A DNA stretch of 64,000 bases from Gnetum montanum (taxonomy: Eukaryota; Streptophyta; Gnetopsida; Gnetales; Gnetaceae). Made by a program: the position numbers and the translations under genes. This document shows positions 44,906 through 56,721 of this stretch, in pieces. The DNA lies in the NCBI GenBank assembly GCA_015680685.1, contig MNCI01025456.1:1040106-1104105 (forward strand), in the 5' to 3' direction. The first letter of the stretch is position 1. Each line of letters opens with the position of its first letter. The notes under the pieces were generated by a model. It was not told the origin of the DNA, ran no database searches, and was given only the letters and a program-made list of their open reading frames with translations.

Positions 44906-46021
44906 GGAGCTAAAACACCTCAAGTAAAATTCATGTTGCAAATGAAAGCATAGCCAAGATTTTGTTCTAATTGGATGGAAATCTAAAGGTAGAAACAATT
45001 ACCTTGTTTTCCCACCAAAAAATCCTATTCCATGACCTTATTTTAGCAAAATTTTAAGTTATTTTCAATGTAAAAAATGAGATCTACAGCCCATAAGATG
45101 TAAATACCATTTACTCTAGCTTATGAAAGCCAAAAATGCTTCACACGCTACAAATCTCATGTATGCCAGATTATGGAAACTAAAAATACTCCACAAGCTA
45201 CAAAAAATTTACCTTTTTATCTCACATGCTACACATTCCAACTTGTGGAGTAGTTTACAGAGTAGCTTATGGAACAACTTGTGGGACAACTTGTGTAATT
45301 TGGGCTTTAATTTCATACGATGCATACTTCAACTTCACATGCTATGGCAATGTGTAAAGCAACATGTGGTATTTGGACTTTGATTTCACACACTATACAT
45401 AACAATCCCACACATTGAGCAACATGTAAGGTAGTATGTGGTACTTGGGCTTTAAGCCCACATGTTGTAGATTAATCCAAGAACACTTGTAATGCTCCAA
45501 AATTATAACAGATGCCAACATAGCAAATCCAAAGCCTATTTATACCAAATCAAGTATCATTTTTGGATATTTTGGTAATCATCTTTGGCACAAAAAATTT
45601 GCAACACACTTGTAGCTAAAAGATTACATAGCAGCAATAAAACAAAAGCTTTTGCAACCTTTACAACGTAGATTAAGTAGATAGAAAGTTGTCAAGTTCA
45701 ACACACAACCTACCTCCTACAGCAAATTTCAAAGTCATTTTTGTATTTTTGAGCTTTTAAAACCCACTGATCTATAGTTTCTAAACTTATTTTGTTTACA
45801 ATATTTAATATAAGGTTTTGCAGTTTTTTCAACCATATTTTTCACACATTTTATGCATATTTCTTCATTATAAGTAACATATTTTTTTAAGTCCTTAGAT
45901 GGTCAGCTAGATTGTTTAAGACACCAATCCTTGTCAAATCCCATGGATCCACGAGTTAAACTATTCCATGTGGAATCTATTGGTTTTCCAGCACCAAAAT
46001 TTTCCATCGTTATAGGAGCTA
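44906..46021. mobile_element. Unclassified ~1.1 kb insertion in Element 5 integrase
   Basis: Integrase coding stops at FTGA (44911) and resumes at GATFKKLVQQLG (46015). The heptamer ggagcta occurs at both edges (44906-44912 and 46015-46021), consistent with a target duplication around an insert of 1102 bp. The insert has no ORF, no clear terminal inverted repeat and no TG...CA ends. Its centre (about 45230-45470) repeats words such as acatgtggta(t/c)ttgg(a/g)cttt. The class is unknown; it may be a MITE-like or truncated element. Confidence 0.55.
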
Positions 46022-46760
46022 CATTCAAGAAGCTAGTGCAACAACTTGGGGTCAACTATAATTAACTACACCTTATCACTTCCAAGAAAATGGTCAAGCT
46101 AATGTAACTAATAAAGAGATTATAAGAATATTAACTAGAACTATTAGTATATATAGAAAGGACTAGAGTACTAAACTTAATGATGCTCCATGGGCATATC
46201 GATTAACATGAAAACTTCTTATAGGGTATTCATCATATGAATTAATTTACAAAAAATTACTTAGTTTGTGAATTCAAGCAGAATTAAATACCCTTGTAAT
46301 TACTTGCACACTTTACCTAGACTTAGATTTAGCCTAAAATGAATGATTATAGAATCTTAATCTCTTAGATGAAAATCAATTAGTAGCTTAAATGAGTAAT
46401 GAAATTCATAAAAAATATTCCAAATATAGACACGATACCAAAATTAGACAAGTATCTATTAAGCCTTGCAATAGAGTCATTTACTATAATCCAAATCATG
46501 TTCCATAAAAGGAAAAGTTTCAAACTTTATTGGAAGAATCTTATATTGTCCATGCTACCTATCAATCAAGCACCATGCAGATTTATCATCCAAATGATTC
46601 ACAGAAGCTCATCCTTATTAATATCTAACAAGTCAAACCATTTCATAACTTTCTCTACTCCAAAGATTCAACCTTGCACACTAGATCACTCACTACCCAT
46701 TCAATCTTCCAAGTTTCCACTTTCAAAAATATTCGTGCGGATGTCAATTTTTACACTTAG
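46022..46760 (+). pseudogene. Integrase C-terminal part and end of pol, Element 5
   Basis: Continues GATFKKLVQQLGVN, then KYSKYRHDTKIRQVSIKPC (compare the Element 1 C-terminal region) and a tail IYHPNDSQKLILINIQQVKPF that matches Element 1 at 19383-19646. Stops are frequent. Confidence 0.65.
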
Positions 46761-48359
46761 GTATCAAAAATTATGTTTACATTTTTGTTATACTTTCCAT
46801 ATTTTTTTTCCAAATTTTTACATTCTTTAGTACCTTTTGTATTCTTTCATACTTTTCAAATTTCTTATCATTTTTCATTCTTTAATATCTTTCAAATTCT
46901 TCATATATTTTTCTATTATTACCTATTTCTCATTCTCTTATACTTTTATCATTTCTCATGTATATATTTTTGTTGATTTTTATAAGAAACTGTAAAGGAA
47001 TAAAAAAGATGTAGTTGAAACCACGAGAGTTGCATCATATGTTATCAAATTATTAAAGGATTAATTGTATAGATAGTGAGACCACATCATCATCCACTCA
47101 TTTTCAATAATAAGAGGTTTTTACATGGACATAATGACATTCTTTCATAATAAAATTAATATAAACCAATGATCATTGTGCCTATATGAAAAAGTGAAGA
47201 ACAAAGTGGGAATAAAAAGGATGTGACATCAAGGGGATTTGTGGATTCTCTAAAGCTATTACTATATGCCTTATCTTATTGTTAAGTTATATTATTTACT
47301 TGAGTTCTAACAAAAAATGGAAGTATGTTCTAAAATAAATGTTGCATTACCATGTCGTTGGAAAGACATATTATCCATACTTAAAGGTAGTCCTCTAGTA
47401 AGATTGACATACTAATAATCTAATAAATATATATAATAGAAAAATTTGGAGGTTCTACTGGAAAGATGTTACTGATGCCTGAAGGTAGATGACTCCTCAA
47501 AAATTTCAAGGTTTCTTAGACTCGCATTGGTTACAGGGCTAGAAAGACATTTTACCCATGCCTAAAGATACTCCTTTGTTTAATAGTCAAGTCTTCTTTT
47601 AAATAAACTATATTGTTAATAAATTCCTTCCTTGTACTTCATTGGTAAGTGATAATATTTCTTAGAGGTGTGATAGTCTTGTGTTCATTAGTTTTGAGAT
47701 GACATAATGTGATGTCACTAGTAAGTAGTATGAACTTAGTTTGAATCTTAGATGGAAAAAGTAATGATCCTCTTAACCATGCATTACACATAGAATTCAT
47801 TATGTCTATGATCAGACACAACACATTCCATTTTCTATAATCCCTACTACTACCATTTCATCTCACTATTATATTTTATCATAATTTGATGGTTTTATAT
47901 AATATAGTGTTATTTTCTTATTAAGGCAATACTAACATGTGTGTTTTAGAAGATAGGTATGATTTACATTCAATTCCTTGAGTGCCTATGGACATTTCTA
48001 GGTGTGATTATATAAGGGATTTAAGGGTAGGAGCCTACTTTGAGGAGGATCAACTTATATAACTCTTGTGTCTTATACTTGATGACCAATTCCACATCAT
48101 CTTGTACCTCCTGAATACTTAAACAATCATCATTATTTCCTTATATATATGCATTCATAAGTTCAACATTTTTGATCAACCATTTCCTAAAAACTTAATT
48201 GACTTACCTTGCCCAAACTTCTTCTTTCACATACTTTTGATAACAAATTCTTATATTTCAAGTATCATATATGATCAAAAATCCTTTGGATCATCTTCAC
48301 ACCTTCTAGACTATCAATTTTGCTCATTTTTTCCATTGAAACTCACAAAAATTTTCCAA
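46761..48359 (+). other. Element 5 spacer after pol
   Basis: Non-coding, T-rich between 46780 and 46980. It corresponds to the A-rich spacer of Element 1 (19200-19370, opposite strand). No gene is seen. Confidence 0.55.
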
Positions 48360-48640
48360 AGTTCAATGATGATATTGTAGATACAATATATTAGCCCCTG
48401 CAATATCGCATCCGTAATGCCACATCTACAATATATCCCTTATAAAAATATACATATACATGTAGACTGTTAGGAAAATTTTTTATATCCTCATTTCACA
48501 CCTAGGGAGTTCATGCAATTTTTCTAACTTCCAAATCTTCAAAGCTCTATATCATTTGAAACACCATAAAATTTCGGGACTCTCATGCTTTAGCAGAGTC
48601 TTGGAATTTAGGCAAAGACTTCCATAAGTGCAATGTCATG
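48360..48640 (+). promoter_or_regulatory. Decayed internal promoter and leader of an accessory ORF, Element 5
   Basis: gatattgtagatacaatat, gcaatatcgcatccg and a TATA-like tataaaaa (48441-48448) recall the U3 palindrome block of LTR-A. They are followed by a leader with agttcatgcaatttttctaac, akin to those near 12840 and 17870. The ORF itself is not present downstream. Confidence 0.45.
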
Positions 48641-50340
48641 ATGGTTCACATTGAGGGTACACTGTCCAGTCTAGCAAGTTTTCTATCTCTAGAGCTAATA
48701 GGCTCGCCGGACTCTCCAGCCTACCCAACTGGACAATTGAGCCAGCTAACAGTCTTCCCAAAGACTATGCTAGGAGTTGTCGAAAGTGTTCGGGATGAGC
48801 CAAACAGTTCGGCAAGTTTTCTAGTGAAGAAGTCTACTATGCTATGCAACGCCATGTAGTGTAACAAGCCTTGAAAGATAGCTACTCAAACATTCAAGTG
48901 TAAAGTGACAGAATGACTGCAAGGTAGGTCAAAATTTAGTCAACACAAAATGCTACGCTATGTAGCATAGCACAACGTAGCAAAGGCAAAGCAGAAAGGC
49001 CCATCTTGTCAAGTGATTCCAACAAAGAAATTGCACTTGGCAATGCTTCGGCCTCCAAAACTGGTTGCCCCATTTAGCCCTCGAACCTTGAGCAAAGTTT
49101 CTTGCTAGAAAATGAAAGATTGAACAAAGAAGCAAAGTACGCTGGCCGCTACATTGTGCTATGCTACATAGTGTAGCACAGCGTAGCAAAAATACAAAAA
49201 TAGCAAAAGTGTTTTAAGACATGAGTTCAGCGAGTTCAAAATCTCTCTAGCATGAAGGACAAAAGTTACAGTTGTCAATGTGACTAAGCCTCAGAAAAAC
49301 ACTCTTTGGCTCCTACGCAAATTCCTGTCAAGCCCAGTGGCTACGCTATGTAGCATAGCACAGCGTAGCAAGTAGCTACTTATGCTACACTAATGTATTC
49401 ATCAGCATGAGTAGTGCAACACTAGCACAAAATATTCAAGATGTCTTCAAGTAGCTCTAAAACTTGTTGGCAATAATTTTTCTCACTCTGGCATCTCCTT
49501 GGTAAAATCAGCAATTCCACTCCACTTTGCATCCCCCTGGTCAACTTCCAAAAAATTGTTCCTACACTTGACCCTGCTTGTAAGAGCAGGGAAGACATAG
49601 TCCTACATTATTATCACACTGGATTTTGGCACATGCAGTTTCCGCAGTATGGTCACAATGTAACAAAGTTCACATCCAGCATCGCATACCTACATGGTAC
49701 GGGCATGTTAGCACCTTGTAGGGCCTAGGACACTTGGTGTCCACACCACATGTTTCTCCTACTCCTGGCCCTATAAATACCCTGGCAAACAACGCTCGAA
49801 GGGTTGGCTTTTTGTAGATAAAGTTGGCTTGTTGGCTTCTTGGTTAGCTTTTTGGCAAATAGAGTTAGCTTTTTGGCGTAGTTGGCATTTAAGTCGGCTT
49901 TCAGAGGGCATAGTGGGCATTTTCTTGAGCATTCTGGTTATCCTTGAGCTCTTTGGTTGGCTCCAAACATCCCTTTGTGAGTTAAGCAATTTAGCATCTT
50001 AGCAAACAAAGTAGCAAGTAGAAGACCTATGACTATACTGTTCAGTGTAAGCAGTGTCTCTCTAGTGTTGCATAACCTGTTGTACACCTTTCAAACAAAG
50101 CAAAGGATCAAATCTGTGACCTTTGGGGCGGTGCACTCTCTCACTTAAATCTGTTTTGTTATTCACTTACTGTCATCATTGCTTTACATTACTTTCACTA
50201 TTTTACATTTGTCGATCGTCTATTTATTTCGTGTGTCTCGCTTCTGAAACAAACGTTTACATAAGGTTAAGATACATCGATTAAGTCCCTGTTTGATCGA
50301 CTAGACCATTCAGGGCACCCCACTTCCATTTTTCTCCAAC
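48641..50340 (+). repeat. Probable 5' LTR and leader of Element 7 (Tat-like); edges uncertain
   Basis: A TATA box at 49772-49779 is preceded by about 1.1 kb with a recurring palindromic word (gctacgctatgtagcatagc) and followed by about 550 bases before gag. This is the layout of a large U3-R-U5. No second copy lies in the window, so neither edge could be fixed, and no primer-binding site is clear. Confidence 0.5.
48951..49370. repeat. Three spaced palindromic U3 words of Element 7
   Basis: Copies at 48951-48982, 49148-49188 and 49340-49370 share gctatgtagcatagcac...cgtagca, spaced about 195 bp; a weaker one lies near 48836. The same word appears near the antisense gene's promoter and introns (56640-56690, 58730-58790, 59640-59860). 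Confidence 0.8.
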
Positions 50341-53300
50341 ACGGCCCTAACATGGATCCAGGATTAAACTATTCACCTAGAAACCTCTCGATGTTCCAGC
50401 CACCGACATTTTCGATCACTATAGTTTTTGGCGCTAGAAGGAGTGCCTTTTGGTGCCCTTTCTGCATCTTACGGGTAGTCCTACACACTCTCTGTACCCC
50501 GTCATACACTAGTGTAAATGTGACATCCTTTTGTGGTTGTTTACACATCATGTGGTGCATATTGGTCGCAACAACAATTCCATTGGAACCTAGTAGGATG
50601 AAAAGCCTCTAATCTCCTATTAATCTCCATATTTCCGATTTGCAATTTCCCCCCTTTATCACGCAAAATGATTCCGACAACAACCGATGTTTCCACCTTG
50701 AGCTTTGAGGCTTCTTTCTCGACTCAAAGCACTATAGGTGTTGAGTGGCCACTTAGCCTGGTACTGGTGCCATGCCAGTCTCTCAAGATCTGACATCTGT
50801 TGCCCGAGTTCTTAGTCCAAGACGTAGAGCGTTATGACTCCCTCTGTGCAAAGATCCAAACAAATTTGCCCTTGGATCACCAAGAACTCAAGGACAAATG
50901 CAACTTTGAGTTCCTTCATTGGAATGGGAGGGAATTTGTCCCTACCCCTGACATTACCATCCCCCTGATGAAAATGTATCAGTGGATCTTGGATCAGCTG
51001 CTGCGAGTTAGTAAGCCTAGGGAGTGGGATGCAGCATCCCATTACAATGAAGCATTCCAGTATGGACAGGAAGACCTGGATTCCCAATCCAAGGATGGTG
51101 GCTAGGCTTACCCTGTGACCATCCCTCCTACCACGGTCTTCAGGTCAAACCCACTTTTTGCGTCAACCTCTTTTACGACTCCGCCACAATCAACATTTTC
51201 ATCAGCCATGGGCAACCATTATGCACCCTTAGCATATCAACATGCTCCTCCCTCAGTTTCATTCCCAGGTGCTTTCCCTCCTCATTTTTCTCGTATTCGT
51301 ATCAAGTGTCGGTCATGGCTACATTGCCCTACATGCACACCTCATCCACCTCACAGCTGCATGGGGTCTACACTCCTATTCCATCGTCTACGCCTATTCC
51401 ACCATCAATGGCAGGCCCTACCCCAACCATGTGGTGGACCCCAGCCACTTTTCTTTCTATTTCATAGCCCCACCAAATGCCACATTACCCTTACCACCAA
51501 GCACACCAAGTCCTGTAGGTATCACAACCAAGCACGGGACTGTGGCCCATCCCATCAGGCATGCAAATGACTAACCCTACTGCACCACCAGCAGTCGCCA
51601 CTCCAATAGCACTACCCATTGGGTGGTGGACCTCACAAGTAACACCTTTCATGGGGATAGCCCCAACAGCACCCCCTATGAGCCAGGCTGCTACCCCTAC
51701 TATGCCACCAATGATGGTTGCCCCTGCAACCTCATAATCGCCTGCATCATCTCCAAGTCTGGATCAAGCGTTCCAACATATCCAGACCCTCACTGAAGAG
51801 ATCAAGCATCTTAAAGCTACTGGTTTTGACACAGTGCAAGTCATGGATTTCTACCATGATGATCCCATCAGTCTAGTTGTTCCTATGCTCATGTTACCCC
51901 TTGGAATGCCACTTCCCCATTTCACAAAATACAACGAGGAGGGTAATCCTAACGTGCATTTGGTCACATTTAAATTTGAATCTTTGTTGTTGTAGCAGTG
52001 GTTGCACACCATTATTCGTGTCTTCACTATGTCTTTGACAGGAAAAACTTTAGACTAGTACTGCGCACTCTCTTGTGCCTCCATCTCAACACTGGAGGAG
52101 CTCTTGACCCAATTTGTCACTGGATCAGTTGATGGGTGTTAAGCAAGACCTACTGGAGTTGGTACAAAATTTTATACAGTGGTGGAGCAATACCTTGAAT
52201 GAGATCTGTGAGCCTATCGTGGAGGCCCATTTGCTGGCCATCTTCAAAGGGGTGATAAACGATTTCATAAAATCCAAGTTGTATTACCTAACACCACGCT
52301 CTCTCAATCAAGCTTTCACCTAGAAAAAGAGCATCCAAGATGCGGTAGAGGCCAGTAAGGACCCAGGCTATGTCGCATGCAAGAATTCATATACCAAAAA
52401 AGATAAAGACAAGGGCAAAGCTGCAATGGCCACGGTGGTTGCTGTGGTAAACGAGGTAAAGCCCAACAACAACAATAACAAGAAAGCAGCTACAATAGCA
52501 ACTAACCACATGCCTAGCTCAAGTAACACTACCCAACCCTTCACGTTGGCACTAGAGGCATCAACCCAACCTAAGCCCAACTTCGAGCTTAAATATTACT
52601 CCAAGTACACCCCATTTCCCGTCAAGCCTTCAGAACTTCTGAAGCAATTGTTGGGGGTTGGGTACATCCAACATAAGCAGATGTTTGAGGAGGCAACCAT
52701 ACTATATTAATGGTACTATGAGCTCCTTAGGAACCCCTCCTTGGCTATGCCCAACGAGTCACCAGTTCCTAAGAACTTTAGGCTGGAGCGGTTCTATGGC
52801 TACCATCAACTCTGTGTTCATGACATGAATGACTTTCTAGCATTAAAAGATGACATCCAATGAATGATTGATTAGGGGAAGTTGGTTATAGATGAAAGCA
52901 ACCTCGTCTACCCTGAAAATCAATCCATGCATGTTTATAAGGACCCCCTCAACGCTAATGATGTGGGGTACATTATCAACAGGATTGGCGTAGACAGTAA
53001 TCCACAACCACCACAATAGCCGTTTGTGGTTCGCGTGACTCAACATGGTGTAGCAACACCTACAACCACAAAAAAGATTTCGCAAAAGCCATTTGTTCTC
53101 AAAGTTCCTCCTCAGGCATCCACCCCTGCACCCTTCATATTCAAAACTACATCACTACCTATACTAAATCCACAAATACCATTTGTCATTAGGGGGCCGA
53201 AACACTCAACTACCCCCATCACACAGAGCCAACATAAGACTGCATCATAGCCTTCCCATTCAAAGAAATGGGAAGAACGTCTAATGAAAAAAATGGCCAA

Positions 53301-53451
53301 GGAGTGTACCACCTCAAGTCCCTCCAAGCCTACCCCCTCATCATCAATGATTGATGCCACTATGCCCACACGATCGTCGCCATCTCGCCCAAAAAGGTCT
53401 AGCCCCAAACTTGAAACCGCTTGTCCTTAAGAAATTTGTCTTCTAGGATGA
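50341..53451 (+). pseudogene. Gag region of Element 7
   Basis: Broken frames in one orientation. The stretch 50800-51105 is open (CAKIQTNLPLDHQELKDKC, FLHWNGREFVP). A Pro-rich region follows. The gag core at about 51900-52330 contains FTKYNEEGNPNVHL, QNFIQWWSNTLNEI and HLLAIFKGVINDF. A Lys/Asn-rich stretch and 52600-53000 (KPSELLKQLLGVGYIQHKQ, FYGYHQLCVHDMNDFLALKD) match the Tat/Ogre type of gag, in which a 'C.YH...GHD...C..L' like segment precedes protease. Stops occur every few hundred bases. Confidence 0.6.
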
Positions 53452-54460
53452 ATGGAGGAGAAAAAGGATGACAAACAACCAAAAAGTGAACAAAACCTTT
53501 TAAACGCTCTTACTCAGGTCAAACAGGCTCTGAAACAAAAGAATACAACCTTGAGCCTATACGATCTGCTAATGACCTCTATTGCACACTGCGAGGCCTT
53601 GGTTTGCATGTTAATGTCTATACCAGTTGATGAAAACATGCTGGCAAAGGAGAAAGCAATCCATGCGGTCATGCTTCCTTCTACGCCCAAAGAACCGTGG
53701 CCATCTCAGTTGACATTCCATGACAAGTCCATTAAGGATGATCCTGAAAAGGGTCAGGTGACAACAACACCCCTGTTCATCACAATTCGCGTTGGTCAAC
53801 ACAAGATTCGAAGAGTACACGTTGATGACGGGGCTGCTACAAATGTCATCCCGTTCCCCATAGTGGACAAGTTGGGTTTGGTGGATCAAATCAAACCCAT
53901 GATAACTTCATGTCTAAAATCATTCAATGGAACGCAGGTGGTGGTAAAAGGGACTATCCACATTAACTTTGTGGTAGGGGATCANACAGGTGGTGGTAAA
54001 AGGGACTATCCACATTAACTTTGAGGTAGGGGATCAGTTCCCCACAAGTGTAACGTTCATCATGGTGGAAGAGATACCTGGGTTTAACCTGATCTTGGGG
54101 AGGTCATGGTTAGCCCAACTCAGGGTTTTCTCTTCACCCATACATCAAGAAATACACCTACCTTACATCGGCAGGGAGGTGGTGATCCACGGTGATGAAG
54201 TGGCAACGCAAGCAATAAACAATGTTGACATGGAACAAGGTTCTAAAGTAGTAACCTCTAAGAATGAAACGCCTATTCCCACCGAGGTTATTTGTTCGGC
54301 AAATGAACTGGCCCAAAATGCTAGCTTGGAAGATGAAACTACGTGGGCCAAATTACCTTTTCAAGCAGTAGAAAATGACATAGAAGAATACTGCAACAAA
54401 GCCCCTCAACCTTACGCATCACCAAGCTCACAATGGGTTAGAAAGCAGCTACGAGAATGA
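53452..54460 (+). pseudogene. Protease of Element 7
   Basis: The open frame from 53452 contains RRVHVDDGAATNVIPF, the retropepsin active-site region in the form seen in Tat/Ogre elements. It continues as SFNGTQVVVKGTIHINF and, after the gap, FNLILGRSWLAQL, the family's 'YNxLLGRPWI' motif. The frame changes only at the N-gap duplication (53935-54036). The extra 52 bases there fully explain the shift, so the underlying gene is probably open from 53452 to the stop at 54458-54460. Confidence 0.75.
53935..54036. other. Single-N gap inside a 50-bp direct duplication
   Basis: 53935-53984 and 53987-54036 match except for one base (gtggtagg/gaggtagg) and flank 'na' (N at 53985). The structure is the same as at 26815. 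It frameshifts the protease. Confidence 0.85.
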
Positions 54461-55059
54461 CCGTTACCTATGTAGCATAACTACTCCACTGCTTCTGACA
54501 TGATTAACCCTTACTATATGTTTATTCTTTGTTTGCTTCATATTTGTTTATTTACATTGAGGCTTTGACTCATTTTCTATTCTTTAAATCGATCACATCA
54601 TGTCCATTGTTTGCATCACACCATGGCCTGGCAAAAATTTTTTTCCTTACTAACATCCCATGGCTCAAAATGGCCTAAAACTAGTGATGGCCCAAAATGA
54701 CCTTAAACTATTGTTATAGCTCAAAATGGCCTAAAACTAAAACAAGATGCTCCCAAGGAGTTTAATTGATAAAAAGAAAAGATAAAGAATAACATAAAAA
54801 TAAATACAACACATAAGCTAGAATGAAATAAATATCTTCATATTCCATCTTTTTTCTTTCATTCAAAAAATTAATTAATAATGTTTACAACATTCTTTGT
54901 GAGAAACCAAATAAAATTCCTGGCTACTAAGCTATGACCCTTTGCCTGCTCCATCGTTCCCTGCTTCATTAGGCCCTGTGTTTTCATCTAGATCCTGTAC
55001 CAAAGGAAAAATGAAATAGTTAGCTAAAGTCACAATAAAGATTCAAATAAAATAAATGA
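54461..55059. other. Non-coding stretch after Element 7 protease
   Basis: No gene. A cluster at 54660-54740 repeats (g/c)ctcaaaatggcctaaaacta three times at about 33-bp spacing. One copy (ccaaaatgaccttaaacta) resembles the repeat array at 59945-60310. Confidence 0.6.
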
Positions 55060-55904
55060 TCACAATGCCAAAAGGTGATTGACCCGAGACAGCCCCGCAT
55101 CTGTTTTGGGGGGTATCTGATCCATGCCTACCACGAGGCATTGCAAGATCTCCTCTTCCATGATATCGGCCCAATTCCTATCGCCCAGATCAGCGCTTGT
55201 AGCAAATTTCTCCTTCTCTATGGCTATCCATCTCAACGGTCCTAGAGAAAAGGTGGCAGTGGAGGTCTCACCCTCGGGAAAGGTCATTTTCCTTTCTGGA
55301 GATTCACTCACTGTCACTTGTTGCATGAACCTATCGTAAGCCCCAGAAGCATCAATAATGTCAAGAAATACTTCATAAGTATGCAACTTGATAGAGGCAT
55401 CTCGATATTGGTTGCAGTAGGTGGCACATTCTAGTTTATACATATGTTTATGGTTTTTCTATGTCTGCCCCCACTCATAAAATTTTGCACTGTAGTTCTT
55501 CCAATCTTGGTTCTTCTGGGCTAACAGGTCCATTTGCATGTGCTATTCTATTATTTCATGAGTGGCCCCATTGTTGTGATGCACGGCCGTCCAATACCTT
55601 GCGTAATCAATGACGGTCATGCACCAGCTACCATCGTTGGTGTCTCGAGCTAACAAGAATTCGTTCCTAGATCAGAGATCTCCCACCTCGGTGGTGAAGT
55701 TGGCCTTCTCCTTCTCAAGCCTCTATACCCATTTCCAAAGGTCTTCATTCACATGCATGAACTCCCACAAGGAGCATGCCGAGTATAGTGCACATTAGCT
55801 TGCTTCGTTGTATACGCGATGAGGTACTTTGGTGACCTTCGGTAGAAATTCAAGCACAACGTCAACCTCAACCGCCTGCCTAGGGTTCCACTTGAGACGA
55901 GAGG
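55060..55904 (-). pseudogene. Antisense accessory gene of Element 7, last exon
   Basis: Starts after an acceptor (ggttggtag, edge 55905) with SRLKWNPRQAVEVDVVLEFL. After some stops it ends in a 127-codon open stretch (55060-55443) with YKLECATYCNQYRDASIKLH, FLDIIDASGAYDRFM and a stop at 55060. The sequence is of helical character in its first half. No family is recognised. The antisense reading is supported by splice sites on both sides and by the strand bias of open frames. Confidence 0.5.
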
Positions 55905-55992
55905 CTACCAACCATACATAGAAATGTATTAGTCATAGTGGCATGATGAAGCAACAACAATTTAGAGAGTCTAGTGTAGCACACTAACTTAC

Positions 55993-56095
55993 CCACTTCC
56001 GGGTTGATCTGCTTTAAGCGGCTAATTATGTCATTGACCACCCCCTCCATGAAAGTAAATTTATCAGGGATCTCGGTACATGGTAAAATGTGTTA
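55993..56095 (-). pseudogene. Antisense accessory gene of Element 7, exon with strong donor
   Basis: Antisense IPDKFTFMEGVVNDIISRLK QINPEV, then the donor GGAAGTGG|GTAAGTTAG (intron begins at 55992). The acceptor edge is uncertain. The following intron of about 87 bp ends at 55905. Confidence 0.5.
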
Positions 56096-56159
56096 GCTAA
56101 AGTGGAGAAAGTCATAATAGGCTGATGAATAGCATAAATGATAGTGTAAAGCTCCTACT

Positions 56160-56587
56160 CAGCAAACCCTCAAGGGTGACAGAGGGGGTTTCACCCATTG
56201 ACACATTGTCACATATGTGGTCAAACTAACTAGCATCAAAATGGAGCCCCTCTCCTTCTAGTTGAGCCAATAGCGTAGCAGCATCCTCAATGCTCATGTG
56301 CCCCTCCAGTACCAAACTACTCTCCACAAAAGGGTCATCGGTAGGGGTCTTCTCCTAATTGCTAGGAACCTCTTCCTCATCAACAGAGGCCTCCTCCTCA
56401 TCAGCAGGGGCCTCCTCTTCATCGGCATGGGCCTCTTCCTCACCTACTAAGGCCCCTTCTCCTATAGCAGGGGCCCCTTCTTCATTGGCCGAGGCCCTTT
56501 CCTCTGTGGCCAGAGCCCCTTTCGTTTCCCCTGGTCGCCCTTGTTGTAGGGGCACCACCTATTCTTCCCCTTCTTCTTCGTCTTCCT
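56160..56587 (-). pseudogene. Antisense accessory gene of Element 7, acidic-repeat exon
   Basis: The acceptor tttatttgcag ends at 56588. The exon starts EDEEEGEE and holds repeats of the form EEEAPADEEEASVDEEE in the antisense at 56355-56480. It continues with LEGHMSIEDAATLLAQLEGE to about 56160. The acidic repeat would form a charged linker. Two or three stops interrupt it. The plus-strand Ser-rich frame here is its shadow. Confidence 0.5.
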
Positions 56588-56721
56588 CTGCAAATAAAGT
56601 GTAGTTGCAATAGACAAGTTATACCAACTTGAAGCAGATGCTACATTATGCAACGCTACCTAGCGTAACACAACGTAGCGAACGTTAAACAAAAAGCAAA
56701 AAAATAAAAGAAAATAAAAAC

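Larger units (their letters stand above)
41791..48640 (+). mobile_element. Element 5: decayed Athila-like element, plus strand, 5' end missing
   Basis: Protease, RT, RNase H, integrase, post-integrase stretch, spacer and internal promoter follow in the right order on the plus strand, all heavily mutated. No 5' LTR or gag is visible at the left edge, where Element 1's LTR ends. The accessory ORF and 3' LTR are not seen either, because the leader gives way to Element 7 near 48640. Confidence 0.75.

Noticed and set aside
46773-46976. Phe/Leu-rich frame suggesting a membrane protein
   Set aside because: It is T-rich spacer low complexity, matching the A-rich spacer of Element 1 on the other strand.
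56359-56604. Plus-strand Ser/Ala-rich frame
   Set aside because: It is the complement of the acidic repeat exon, whose minus-strand reading has splice sites and neighbouring exons.
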